This document shows, one piece after another, positions 40,373-51,900 of a stretch of DNA of 64,000 nt. Every line of letters begins with the position of its first letter. Position 1 is the stretch's first letter. The DNA comes from Hymenobacter volaticus (GTDB lineage: Bacteria > Bacteroidota > Bacteroidia > Cytophagales > Hymenobacteraceae): assembly GCF_022921055.1 (NCBI RefSeq), contig NZ_CP095064.1, forward strand, positions 62,001-126,000. The letters run 5' to 3'. The notes beneath the pieces are model-generated. The model was not told the origin of the DNA. It saw nothing but the letters and a program-made list of their open reading frames with translations, and made no database searches. Position numbers and translations under genes: made by a program.

Positions 40373-40690
40373 CTACTCTTGCACGCGGATTAATTGCAAA
40401 CGACTGGCAAACCCGCCCCGGTCTCGCCGCCGTTCGGCCTGCAAAAGCCGTACTTCTTCCATGCTTACTCCGTGGGCTGCGAGCAAAGTCTCAAACACTT
40501 CCAGTACATCTGCTAACTCCGTGGGTAATTGGTCTTCCCTAGCGGTGCGCACCTCCTGCGCCTCTTCCACCAATTTCTCCCGGAGAGCAACTAGAAACTC
40601 TTGCTGGTCCAGCACTCTCGTTTCGCAGCTACGCCCGGCGGCGGTGATTATAGCAGGAATATAATCGCGAATTAGTTTTCGGTATTCCAT
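40373..40690 (-). CDS. MazG-like nucleoside triphosphate pyrophosphohydrolase
   Basis: The 105-residue protein opens MEYRKLIRDYIPAIITAAGR, typical of a small all-alpha NTP pyrophosphatase family. It has the metal-binding pattern EEAQE ... ELADVLEVF (EExxE-x-ExxD). Such enzymes hydrolyse noncanonical or excess NTPs to NMP and PPi ('house-cleaning'). In this setting it may also be part of the defence island, since MazG-like proteins recur in phage-host conflict, but that is inference. Confidence 0.75.
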   Translation of the reverse strand: MEYRKLIRDYIPAIITAAGRSCETRVLDQQEFLVALREKLVEEAQEVRTAREDQLPTELADVLEVFETLLAAHGVSMEEVRLLQAERRRDRGGFASRLQLIRVQE

Positions 40691-41043
40691 GGCAAGGGTT
40701 CAATGTTCTAGTTGCTGAATTAACTATGGCTCGCGCTGTGCCTACTTGCCACTGAGGGCGTGGCCTGAGCAACCACCATCCTCATCGTAGAGCATGTGCT
40801 TTGAGCCGGCCTTCATCTGTGAAAGCGATGCGCGGGCCAATATACCCGACAAACATTCGCTGCCGGGCAGAAAAGCATTGCTGGCTTATAAGCCCAATCC
40901 TGAATTCTTCTTGACGTTATCACGGACACTGACAGGGTTTAGCATTGAATTAAAGTGACATCTTTAAGGGAACCACGATACCTCACAGCGAATAGTGATA
41001 GTATTTGCAGCAAGTTCAGGCTATCTGATTACACAATTAACTT

Positions 41044-41166
41044 ATGCTACTGCCTGCTAACGACAAACTGGACATCGCAAAACTCTCCGGTGTTTTCTCG
41101 GACACCACGAATTCATATAAATTTTACTGGTTGCTGGCGATTTTGGATTGCTTGCAAGACACCTGA
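41044..41166 (+). pseudogene. N-terminal fragment of an HNH restriction-type protein
   Basis: A 40-codon ORF reads MLLPANDKLDIAKLSGVFSD followed by TTNSYKFYWLLAILDCLQDT and stops. The segment (TTNSYKFYWLLAILD) is the conserved N-terminus of a larger HNH-containing family in Bacteroidota. The rest is absent downstream, where the DNA to 41342 has no matching frame. The interval 40691-41043 before it holds nothing else I can support. Confidence 0.5.
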
Positions 41167-41342
41167 GATAGCCGCGCCGCCTTCTAAAGTCCCGCCTACA
41201 CCACCGACTAGGCGGATTTATGGGCAATCGGGTAGGGGAGAGACCAGTCGACTACTCTGCAGGGCTTGTTTCTTCTTTAGAACCTTCCTCCTTAGAATGA
41301 AACACGGGAGAGGAGTGGAAGAGTTGTTTAGTTGCCAGATAC

Positions 41343-41421
41343 TTTAAAGCGATATAGGTAGTCGGATGGATAGAAGAACTTAGTCTTCTTCTATCCATCC
41401 GACTACCTATATCGCTTTAAA
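41343..41421. repeat. 36-bp perfect inverted repeat
   Basis: Arms 41343-41378 and 41386-41421 are perfectly complementary over 36 bp with a 7-base centre (CTTAGTC). The outermost bases are TTTAAAGCGATATAGG and its complement. It would form a very strong hairpin, without a T tract on either side. Its position at the right end of the defence island suggests a boundary element, a non-autonomous mobile repeat or a bidirectional transcription stop. Confidence 0.85.
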
Positions 41422-41429
41422 CGAAGCAA

Positions 41430-41591
41430 ATGATCTCTATTGCAACGGGCAGACAAAATAGGCTAACGCGGTTTGTACTACGCATAATATTCAGTGCTAG
41501 CACTGAGGCGAAGCACGTAGTAGTTGTAGACCTTTCATTAGAGCCCGAAGTCGAAAACTTTGTTCGACAGCGGAACATAAATTACAAGTAA
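41430..41591 (+). CDS. Possible small protein, 53 residues
   Basis: An ATG ORF (MISIATGRQNRLTRFVLRII ... HVVVVDLSLEPEVENFVRQR ...) begins 9 bp after the large hairpin. The second half has a natural alternation of hydrophobic and acidic residues, but no family is recognised and there is no ribosome-binding site evidence. It may be a relic. The remainder of 41592-41823 contains no feature. Confidence 0.3.
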   Translation: MISIATGRQNRLTRFVLRIIFSASTEAKHVVVVDLSLEPEVENFVRQRNINYK

Positions 41592-41823
41592 TCCGCCAAT
41601 ACCCCCGTCTTGCTTACAGTTTACTTAAGTACTAATTATTGGTAGGCCAAGTCTTGCCACTGCATTCTATCAAGGCTCAAATGTGAATCACAACTAGTTA
41701 AGGCCCTACACTAAGGATTGCAGATCAGCAGCAGTAGAGGCAATTAAGATCCAGTCTAGCCTTCTTGTATATCGACTCTGTATAGCGCAGAGTATCTGCA
41801 AACGTTCATTAAAAATTCAGTAC

Positions 41824-42876
41824 ATGAGAAACAGTTCTACTCGTCTCGTTCTTGCGGTGATTTTCCTTGTCGTCTGTTTTGCATCTACCGCACATGCCCA
41901 GACCATCCGTCGATGTAATAATCTAGGCTTAACTGGCCCCAACATCTATGCGACAGTGCAAGCTGCCCACGACGCTGCTAGCAACGGCGACATTATCTAC
42001 TTGGAGCCAACCTCAATTACTTACGGAGATCTGACTTGCACTAAAGTAGTGACCATCATTGGTACAGGGTATTTCCTAGCACAAAACCCTGGTTTACAGC
42101 TGGATTTGCGAGAAGCCTTGCTAAGCAACGTGTTTTTCAACACAGGTAGCGCCGGCTCCCGCATCACGGGCTGCCATCTCTTAGCGAGTTACCTTGCCAT
42201 TAACGCCAGCAACGTAATCGTGGAGCGCAATCAATTAAGTGTCACCACTTATGTGGGATATACTCCCACAACAGGAGCTAACAATTCTATTAACAATATT
42301 CTAATTCGGCACAACTACTGTGACAACGGGTTAGTTCTTTACCCTGGTGGCACCAGTACTGTCAGTAATACTATTATATCTAACAATATTGTCATTGGCA
42401 GTATAACTACATCCGGTTCATATACTGGTCTAAATAATATTTTGATCACCAACAATGTTATTGGCAACGCAGCAGGCAACAACGGCGCGACGCTTCAGGT
42501 TGATAATAGTGTTATAAAGAACAACATTCTCACTTTTACATCTGCCAGCAGTAATTTTACACCGCGCAACAATGCTTACAGCTATAACATTAGCGCCAAT
42601 GCTGTATTTGGTACGGCTAATGGCAACCAGCAGAACGTAGCGCCAACGGCCCTGTTCGTGGGGGGCACAGCTTCGAACGACGGGGCCTATCAACTGCGGG
42701 CGGGCACCAACCCGGCCCGCGGCACTGGGGAAAACGGCATCGATATAGGTGCCTATGGAGGCCTAACTCCCTACCGCTTAAGTGGCATTCCCAATGTGCC
42801 CACGATCTACCAATACAACCAGTCGGTGACGGGAAATACGCTCAACGCCACTATCAGCACCCGGTCTAATAACTAG
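41824..42876 (+). CDS. Secreted right-handed beta-helix protein
   Basis: The 350-residue protein has a signal peptide (MRNSSTRLVLAVIFLVVCFA ... AHAQ), then YATVQAAHDAASNGDIIYLE, the usual entry of DUF1565/pectate-lyase-like beta-helix proteins, and repeated Asn-rich turns (NNILIRHNYCDNG, SNTIISNNIVIGS, LNNILITNNVIGN, NSVIKNNILTF). The end (NGIDIGAYGGLTPYRLSGIP) is a common closing segment. No T9SS tail is visible. It is 34 bp upstream of the giant T9SS gene and may be co-transcribed with it. Substrate unknown, possibly polysaccharide or a surface ligand. Confidence 0.75.
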   Translation: MRNSSTRLVLAVIFLVVCFASTAHAQTIRRCNNLGLTGPNIYATVQAAHDAASNGDIIYLEPTSITYGDLTCTKVVTIIGTGYFLAQNPGLQLDLREALLSNVFFNTGSAGSRITGCHLLASYLAINASNVIVERNQLSVTTYVGYTPTTGANNSINNILIRHNYCDNGLVLYPGGTSTVSNTIISNNIVIGSITTSGSYTGLNNILITNNVIGNAAGNNGATLQVDNSVIKNNILTFTSASSNFTPRNNAYSYNISANAVFGTANGNQQNVAPTALFVGGTASNDGAYQLRAGTNPARGTGENGIDIGAYGGLTPYRLSGIPNVPTIYQYNQSVTGNTLNATISTRSNN

Positions 42877-42910
42877 AAGGGATTGGCGGTAAATCTTCCC
42901 GACTTTTTTT

Positions 42911-45900
42911 ATGAATTGCCTGCCTATGATGCAACGTTGCCGGCAACTGCTGGCGACGCTGGTGCTGACGGTGATGTCATTAGCACTCCAAGCCCAAGCT
43001 CTGCCCACCCTCGACCGGGTGGAATACTTCCTCGACGCGGACCCGGGCTTTGGGCAGGCTACTGCCGTCAGCTTACCCGCCGCCAGTACTGATCTCACCA
43101 CCCTAAGTTTTCCAGTAAATTTGGAGGGTATCGCCCCCGGTTTTCACAACTTGTTTATCCGTTCGCGAGCGGGCGCCAACAATTGGGGCCAAACTAGCCG
43201 GCAACTGCTTTATGTAGGCAGTGCTGATGCTACGGCCATCCCAACCCTGAATCGAGTAGAATACTTCGTTGACGCCGACCCCGGTTACGGTTCAGCCACG
43301 GCCGCCACCCTGCCCACTACCAGCACTAACCTCCCCAACCTGAGTTTTGCGGTGCCGCTGGGCAACGTAGGCTCCGGCTTTCACAACCTGTTTTTCCGCT
43401 CCCGCGATGCGAACGGCACCTGGAGCCAGACCCAACGGCAGATTTTCTACGTCACACCTATCACTGACATCAGCCCACCGTCTTCGTTAGTTGATCTAGA
43501 ATACTTTGTAGATACCGACCCCGGCTACGGTCAGGGAACTAACATTCCCATCAGCGGCGGCGCTAATGCCACCAACGTGAACTTTACAGTCGGACTGGGG
43601 GCGTTGCCAGTTGGCTTTCACACGCTGTTTTATCGGTCGAAAGACGCGAACGGGAGCTGGAGCCAGACGCAGAGTCGCATCTTCTATGTTGACAGCGGCA
43701 TCACAGCAAACATACCGAACCTGGATAAGGCCGAGTACTATTTCGACACCGATCCCGGCTATGGTAGTGCTACCAATATTCCCGTTGCCACCCCAGGCAC
43801 TGATCTGCCTGACCTTAATCTACTAGCCGACGCCAGTGCGCTACCTGACGGTCCGCACCGGCTGTTTGTACGCGTCCGCAACGCGGACGGCCAGTGGAGC
43901 CAGATACTCAGCCGCAGCTTCACCAAAAGCGGCTGCTCCAGTTCCGAGAACCTGGCGGCCAATCGACCTAACCCGAGCAGCTACACGGGTAACGGCCTCA
44001 CGGCTGCTGCCGTGGAAGCCATTTTCAACGGTGCACCGGTTACGGGTGGCTCTTCTACCTTTTTCAACAACTACTTCATCCAGGCCGACCTAGGTACGGC
44101 TCTGCGCCCGCTGTCCGAGGTGCAGCTGAGCTTGCTGAACCCGAACAGCGCGGTGGTGAACTACACCCTGCAAATCCAGACGTCAACCAACCTAAGTACC
44201 TGGACCACCGTGGACTCGTACCAGGCGTTGCTGCCGGCGAGCCAGACCGCGCCGCTGTTGGTGACCCGCCCGTTGACCGCAGGGCAAAACAACGTACGCG
44301 GTCTGCGGCTGGTGCTTTTATTGCCTACTATCCCTCAGGGCATTCAGATGAGTAATGCCGGGGTGTTTTACTTTAACTGCTCCGGCCCAACTATCACCGG
44401 CTTCACGCCTGCGGGCGGCCCGGCGGGCACGGTAGTCACCATCACGGGTACCAACCTGAGCGGCGCTACCGCCGTGACCTTTAACGGCGTAGCAGCGGGA
44501 CCAATCACCAACAATACGGCTACTAGCCTCACGGTGGCCGCCCCGGTTGGAGGCGCATCAGGGCAGATTTGCGTGACCACGCCGGCGGGCGTAGCCTGCT
44601 CGGCACAAAGCTACAATTATCCGGCCGCCATTGCTACGGGCACTATTTCCCCGAGCACGCCTTGCGGTGGCCAGACGATTTCGGTACCGTTCAGTGCCAA
44701 CACCGCAGATTTTGGGGCAGGTAATGCGTTCAAGTTTCAGCTTTCCGATGCCGACGGCAACTTCGCGGCCGACGCGCCGCTGCTCGGCACTTTGGTTACC
44801 TCTAATGCCAGCGGCGGCACCCTGAGCGGAGCCATTCCCCTCGCCACGCCGGCCGGTACCGGCTACCGGGTGCGGGTGGTTGCTTCCGTACCGGCTACGG
44901 TTGGCACGGCTAACACGGTTAACCTAACCATCAATACGACGCCGGTGAGTCAGGCAGCTGGGCCGGTTACGGTCGCCAACGGCAGCCCAATTAATCTAAC
45001 GATTGCGCCAGACTATGCGGGGGCAACTTATAGTTGGACGGGACCGAATAACTTCACCTCCACGCAGCAGAACCCCACGATTGCCAGCGCTACTAACCCC
45101 GGCGTGAACCGCTTCACCGTGACCGTGACGCTGGGCAGCTGCACTTACTCCAGCTTCGTGGACGTGAACGTGCAGCCGTCCACGGACGCTATTCTGACCC
45201 TGACGCCCTTTGCGGGTCCGCTGTGCGTGGCTACGCCGCGCAACTTGGCTTTTGAGGTGACGGGTAATGCGTTTCCGGCCGGCAACGTCCTGACGGCCCA
45301 GCTGTCGGACGTTAGCGGCTCATTTGCCGCGCCTGTTAATATTGGGACGGTTAACTTTAGCGGGATCGGCAATGGCTCCGTGACGGTCGCGCTACCTCGT
45401 GCTACGGAGGCCGGCAGCGGCTACCGCATCCGCTTGGTGGCTTCTAATCCGACGACTATTGTTAGTAATACCAACGGCTCTGACCTAACAGTAAATGCTT
45501 TGCCCGTGGTGACGGTGAGCAGCAACTCGCCGGTAAGGGCCGACGGCACCCTACAGCTACAGGGTGGACCGGCTGCTACCGGCAACACCTACGCCTGGAC
45601 CTTTATCGCTGCGAATGGCAACACCAGCGGGGTCATTAGCAACCAGCAAAATCCGCAGGTTACCAACGCTCAACCGGCGCAGTCAGGCCGCTATAGACTA
45701 GCGTTAACCAACGCGGCGGGTTGCACCGACACGGCTTCGACGCTCGTAACGATCACGCCCACGGAGCCGGTGACCACGCTCATGCTGCAGTCGATCAATC
45801 AGGCGGTGTGTGCCGGCAACGGGTTGACATTGAGCTTCACCGTTGCCGGGCCAGGTTTTACAACGGCTACCACAATTTCTGCCGTGCTCTCCGATGTTAA

Positions 45901-48900
45901 CGGCGTGTTTTCTGCTAGCAGCCCAATTATTGGCTCCGCAAGCATTATAACCGCCACGGCGGAAACATTGTTTGTCGCCATTCCACCGTCAACACCAACT
46001 GGTGCCAACTATCGCATCCGGCTGGAGAGTGACAGCAATCCGGTGGTAACCAGTAACGAAGTCGGCGCTAGCATCACCAACCTGACCACGGCCTCAGCTG
46101 GCTCCAATTCGCCCGTCGCGGCTGGTTCCACGCTGACGCTGACGGCCACTGGTATCAGCGGTGCCACCTACCAGTGGACCGGGCCCAATGGCTACGCCGC
46201 CACGGGTCCCAACCAAACCATCAGTGGGGCTACGGTGGCAAATGCCGGTTCCTACCAGGTTACCATTTCGTTGAACGGCTGCTCCAAAACGGTGAGTACC
46301 ACGGTAATTGTTAATACCATAAACCGGTTGGATCAGACGATCAGTTTCGGTCCGCTGGCTAGCAAGACCTACGGCGATGCCCCTTTCACCCTGGTGGCTA
46401 CAGCCTCCTCAGGTCTACCGGTGAGTTTCAGCGTGAGCAGCGTGCCTTCGGGCGTTGCCAGCCTTTCCGGAGATACCATAACCATTTTGGGGGCCGGAGA
46501 AGTCACGGTTACTGCTCTTCAGGCGGGTAACAGTACCTATAACCCGGCATCTTCGTCTGAAACCATAAAGATTGATAAAGCCGGTCAAACCATTGCTTTC
46601 GGGCCGGTTCCCGATAAAATCTTTGGTGATGATCCGTTTGCCCTCAGTGCTCAGGCCAGTTCCGGGCTGCCAGTCAATTTTTCGGTACTATCAGGCAATG
46701 GTTTGATTACAAACGGGAACCAACTCACCTTTACCGGTGCAGGCAACATTACTGTGCAAGCCTCTCAGCCGGGTAACAATAATTTTCTACCGGCAGCAAG
46801 TCAGCAACGGACTCTTTGCGTTTCAGCCGGACAACCAGGCACAATCACCGGAGGGTCAGCCGTTTGCCAAGGCAGCCAGCAATATAGTGTACCCGCTGTT
46901 GCCGGTGTGGAATATACATGGACAGTATCCGGCGGAGCCGTAATCAGCTCTTCCGGTAACGCCGCGACAGTAGACTGGACCTCTCCGGGCAGCTTCTTGC
47001 TCACGGTTACGGCTTCCGGTAATTGCGGAGAAGCAACAACCAGAAGTATATCAGTCTCTGTTACTGAGTCGCTGGCTCCTGATATTGCCACCAGCCTGTT
47101 GCCGGTAAATGGAACTCTTGGACTGTCTCTGCCGCTGAATCTTTCCTGGAAGCCTTCAGTCAATGCAGAATCCTATGACCTTTATATCTGGCCGGCCAGC
47201 GAACCGGTGCCGCCTTCGGTTCCATTTGCCAACAATCTGACTTCTATCAACTACACCGTCACAAAGGGATTGGATTTTGGCATCCTGTACAACTGGCGGG
47301 TAGTCGCAAAGAACAAATGTAACAGTTCGGAGAGCCTTGTACAGCGGTTTGCACTGCGTCAACTCCCTGATCTGCTGGTCTATGATCTACAGGTACCGGA
47401 ATCGGCCATTGCCGGCACTCCCATCGGGGTCCGTTGGAAAGTCTCGAATACAGGTGCCGGCAGTACGCAATCACAAACATGGACCGATGAAGTGTACTTA
47501 TCTACGGATACAATTCTTGATTTTTCAAGCGATGTATTGCTGGGCAGAGCACAAAATGTAAGCTTTCTGCAGCCTGGTCAGATTTATAAAGGTGAAGCAA
47601 ATTTTGTGATACCCGTATCTGTATTCGGGCAGTATTATGTTTTCGTGACCAGTAACCGAGGCTCTCTCCTCGAGAGCGAAAAGGCCAACAATACTGTCAG
47701 ATCGGAAGCACGGATTCCGGTTACGGTAATTCCCCTGGCAGATGTAAGGCCAGTCTCGGCGGCAATCCCTGCCACTGCCTTTGGCAATGACTTCGTTACC
47801 GTTACCTACAGGTTCAAAAATGAGGGTAATGCCAGTATCATCAACAAGAACTGGACGGATCAGATATGGATTTCTCCTGATTCCAACTTTGTTGCAACTG
47901 AAGCCCGGCTCCTGGGCAGCAACCCGGTCGGACCCTTAATATTACCCAAAGATTCTTCGTACACCCGGGCTTTCAGAGCAAAAATACCTCATTCTCTGTA
48001 CGGTAACTTTTATGTACACGTGCTCGCAAATGCAGGGAGAAGTTTCGAAGAAATCTCAAGGGAGAACAATGTAGCTACCACGCGTTCCATGAACGTAAAG
48101 CTGAGGCCACCCGCCGATCTTGCAGTGACAAATGTAGCGGTGCCGCCAGCAGTTTTTTCCGGCCAGCCGCTGGAAATTTCATGGAATGTGCAGAATCAGG
48201 GGGCAAACGATCCGGTTGAGGCCGCCTGGACCGATCATCTGTACATTTCAAAAGCACCGGTGTTTGATATCAAAACAGCTGTTCTCCTCGGAAAAACAGT
48301 TTATTCCAAAAGCAATCCCTTGCTACCTGATGCTATGTATTCGCAGCGGGCAAGCTATACTATTCCTGAAGGCCTTAGCGGCAACTATTATGTATACGTA
48401 TTGACGGATGGCGACAGTACTGTTTTTGAATATATATACGATGATAATAACCTCACCCGCAGCCGGCAGCCCGTTACCGTTAATTACGCATACGCTGATC
48501 TTGCCGGGGTGCAGGGACAAACAGATCTTGATTCCGTTGGCGTCAGGGAAATCCTCACGGTCAGTTGGGTAACCGGAAACATCGGGCCAAATACTGCATT
48601 TGCTTCATGGACTGATGCCATCTATCTGTCAAAAGATAAAGTGCTAAGCAGGGATGATATACCATTAGGAGAATTTTCTAATGCCAGTGATATAATATCC
48701 GGTTCCAGAATCAGCAACACTGCTAAAGTACTGATGAAAGGGGTGTATGCCGGAGAATATTTCCTGCTGGTGCGGATTGATTCAAAGAATAGGGTATTTG
48801 AAAACGATCCTGCCGGGAAAGATCTGAAGAGTAACAATGTGTTTGCACTTCCCAAACCGGTATACGTTAAGGGGTTGGGTGTTGCGGATCTGACGGTGAA

Positions 48901-51900
48901 AAAATTCACCATCGAAAGCCAGCCATTTTCGGGTAAACCTGTTACCCTCAGTTGGCAGGTAGCCAATGTTGGGAGCGCCCTGACTGTACTGAAACAAGGA
49001 TACTGGTCAGATAATGTATATCTGTCCGCAGACAGTGTGCTTCACCCCACTGATACCCTGCTGAAAAGCTATTTCAATGACAAAGAAGTTGGCCCTGGTG
49101 AAGAATACCTCAACAGTATCTCCGTTCGGTTGCCTGATGATAAATTCGGGAAGTACTATCTGATTCTACAGGCTGCAATTGATTCGCTCAACGCAAACGA
49201 TTTCAACAGCGCCAATAATCTAAAAGCTATACCTGTTACAATTGCCCTGACGGACCCAGCTGATCTGGTTGTTGAAGCGCTTTCGGTTCCCCGACAGCTA
49301 ATTGCAGGGCAGCAACTGCACCTGCCATATACAGTCCGTAACCAAGGCAAGGGAGTTGCGCAGTCAGCACTCTGGAGTGATAAGTTCTACATAAGCACAA
49401 CTCCAGGCATAGCCTCCGGCTCTTTGCTGATCGGCCGCAGAGAGCGGACTGCCGGGCTTGCAGCCAACGCGGCTTACCGGGACAGCGTTCAGGTGAACAT
49501 ACCACCCGGATATTCAGGTGTGTATTATATAGTGGCGGTAGTGGATGGAGGCAATGTTGTATACGAACACCTTGCCGAAGAGAACAACAGCTATGCCGCC
49601 GTTGTAGAAATCCAGTCTCCGACCCCTACCGATCTGATTATAACCGAAACAGAAGTGCCGGCCACTGTAGGTTTGGGAGACGATTTACAGGCAGCATACA
49701 TCATTAAAAATGCCGGTGCCGGGCGGGGAGTTGGTACGTTGAAAAACGGGCTTTACTTCTCCTCCCCCAACAATACCGTTCTAAACGGAGCCGTCGACAA
49801 ACTGATGGGAGTAGATCTCGGGTATGTAGATCTTGCGCCGGGTCAAAGCATCACCCGCTCTTTGCAAACCAAGGTAAAGGACATCAATCCGGGAGAATAC
49901 CGGGGTATTGCCGGTACAGACTTGTTGAATCACATTGTGGAAACCAATGAAGACAACAATGGAAAAGCAGCAGGTAATACGACCAGCATCACCATCAGCA
50001 CGTTGGTTTTAGAGGTTGAGAAAACCGTTCTCCTCGACAAGGGGGACTTGCTCTATTACAAGATAGACGTAGCTGATGATCTGGATCTTGTGCTGAATCT
50101 GACCAGCAACCAGCCGGAAGGGCAGAATAAAGTGTTCATCGCCTATGACCGGGTGCCTACTTTGTCAGACTTTGACCATCAGAATACCAATACCATTTCC
50201 ACTAACCAGCAGGTATTGGTGCCCTCTACCAAAGCTGGTACCTACTACGTGCTGATTCAGACCGAAACCAAGTTCAGCAAGCCTCAACAGGTAAAGATTC
50301 TGGCACGTGCGCTTCCTTTGTCAATTTTAGGAATTACACCGAAGAAAGTAGGACAAGGAAGGGTTACTTGTACTTTGACTGGAGCCCGTTTTACACCTGA
50401 AACTAAAGTTTATTTAAAAAGACCAGGAGGGGAAAGGGTTGCTCAAGCTTCTGTTGTACAGTTTACAAACAGTATGCAAATGCGCATACGCTGGCAACTG
50501 GATTCTGTAGCAGTAGGTTTATATGATGTTACTGCAGTAAATGGAGGGATCGAAGTTAATCTGTCGCCAGGAATTGAGGTAGAGCCAGCGCTAGCTTACC
50601 AGGTAGGTATCCAGGAGCAGGTTCCCTCCCTAATTAGATTAGGTGGAAGTGGTCATTTTTCTTTTAGAATGGAGAATATCTCCAATGTAGATATTCCTCA
50701 TTCTTATGTTTTTATTGATGTGCCGGCTGGTACTAAAATAAACAATTATATAGTAGACGTTAAATCCATTACCACTAGTAGGATTGAGTACTCTATAGAT
50801 TCAACGGAAGTAAATGATTGGGAAGAAGACGATGACGTGCTCTTTACATCTACAATTGTAAAAGATCTCTCCCCAGGAGAGATCTTTACAGCTAATTTCA
50901 ACGCTACGCCAAGTCAGGCAGGCAACTTTGAAACATCAATTACAGGTCTGGCATTTTCACGCATTGGTCTTGTTAACCGATTAGTATATGAAATAGAAGA
51001 ATTAAGACGACTGCTTAGTAATGAGCCTTCAATTTTAGATGAAAATTTGATATTACTTATTCAAAAACCGGAAGAGTTCAGAAATGCTATTCTCCAGATA
51101 TATGTAAAAGCAGGAATTATTAGTAGCGAGGAAGTGGAAGAAGGCGGTTACCGCCTTGCCCAAAACTTGAACTTCTCGAATGTATTCTTAGCAAGTTTAG
51201 GCAATAACAGTAGTATTATATATTCTGAAAAAAGCAGCCTCGATGCATGCTACTGTGATAAGGTTAAGATAGAATGTTTAGTGCCAGCATTAATAAAATT
51301 TGGTGCTACCTATCCAGCAACAGTTGGCAGAATTATGATTTCGGGCCTCGCCAGATTTATAGAGAAGCAAACAAGGAAACTGATAAAAAGAGAAATTAGG
51401 AGACGGAGAAATGGAGAGACGAGTATTTGCGATGATTTGTGGGCTTGCAGAAATGTTCCGATATCAGGACAAGGTTGGGGTATGTTTGCAAAAAATGCCA
51501 GACGGGCAGATCAGGTTTTCGAAGATGAAGGATCAGGTGGAGGAGGTGGCTCGCCAGACCCATGTAATCCAAATCCTCCTCAGACGCCTCCACCTAATTC
51601 CACTCAGACCTATCCTACAAGGGTAATTAGAGCAAGCGACCCCAATGACATCACCGGGCCCAAAGGCTACGGTCCGCAACGGTTTGTGTCTGGCCGGAAT
51701 ACGATGCCCTACACCATCCGGTTTGAAAACGATCCGAAGCTGGCGACAACAGCAGCGCAGCTCGTAACAATTGTTCTGCCGCTGGATGAGCAGCTGAATC
51801 CTTTGAGCGTGCGGGTGGGAAGCTTTGGCTTTTCAAACTTCACCTTTCAGGTGCCCGATAACATTGCCAATTATACCAGGGTACTTGATTTACCGGATTC

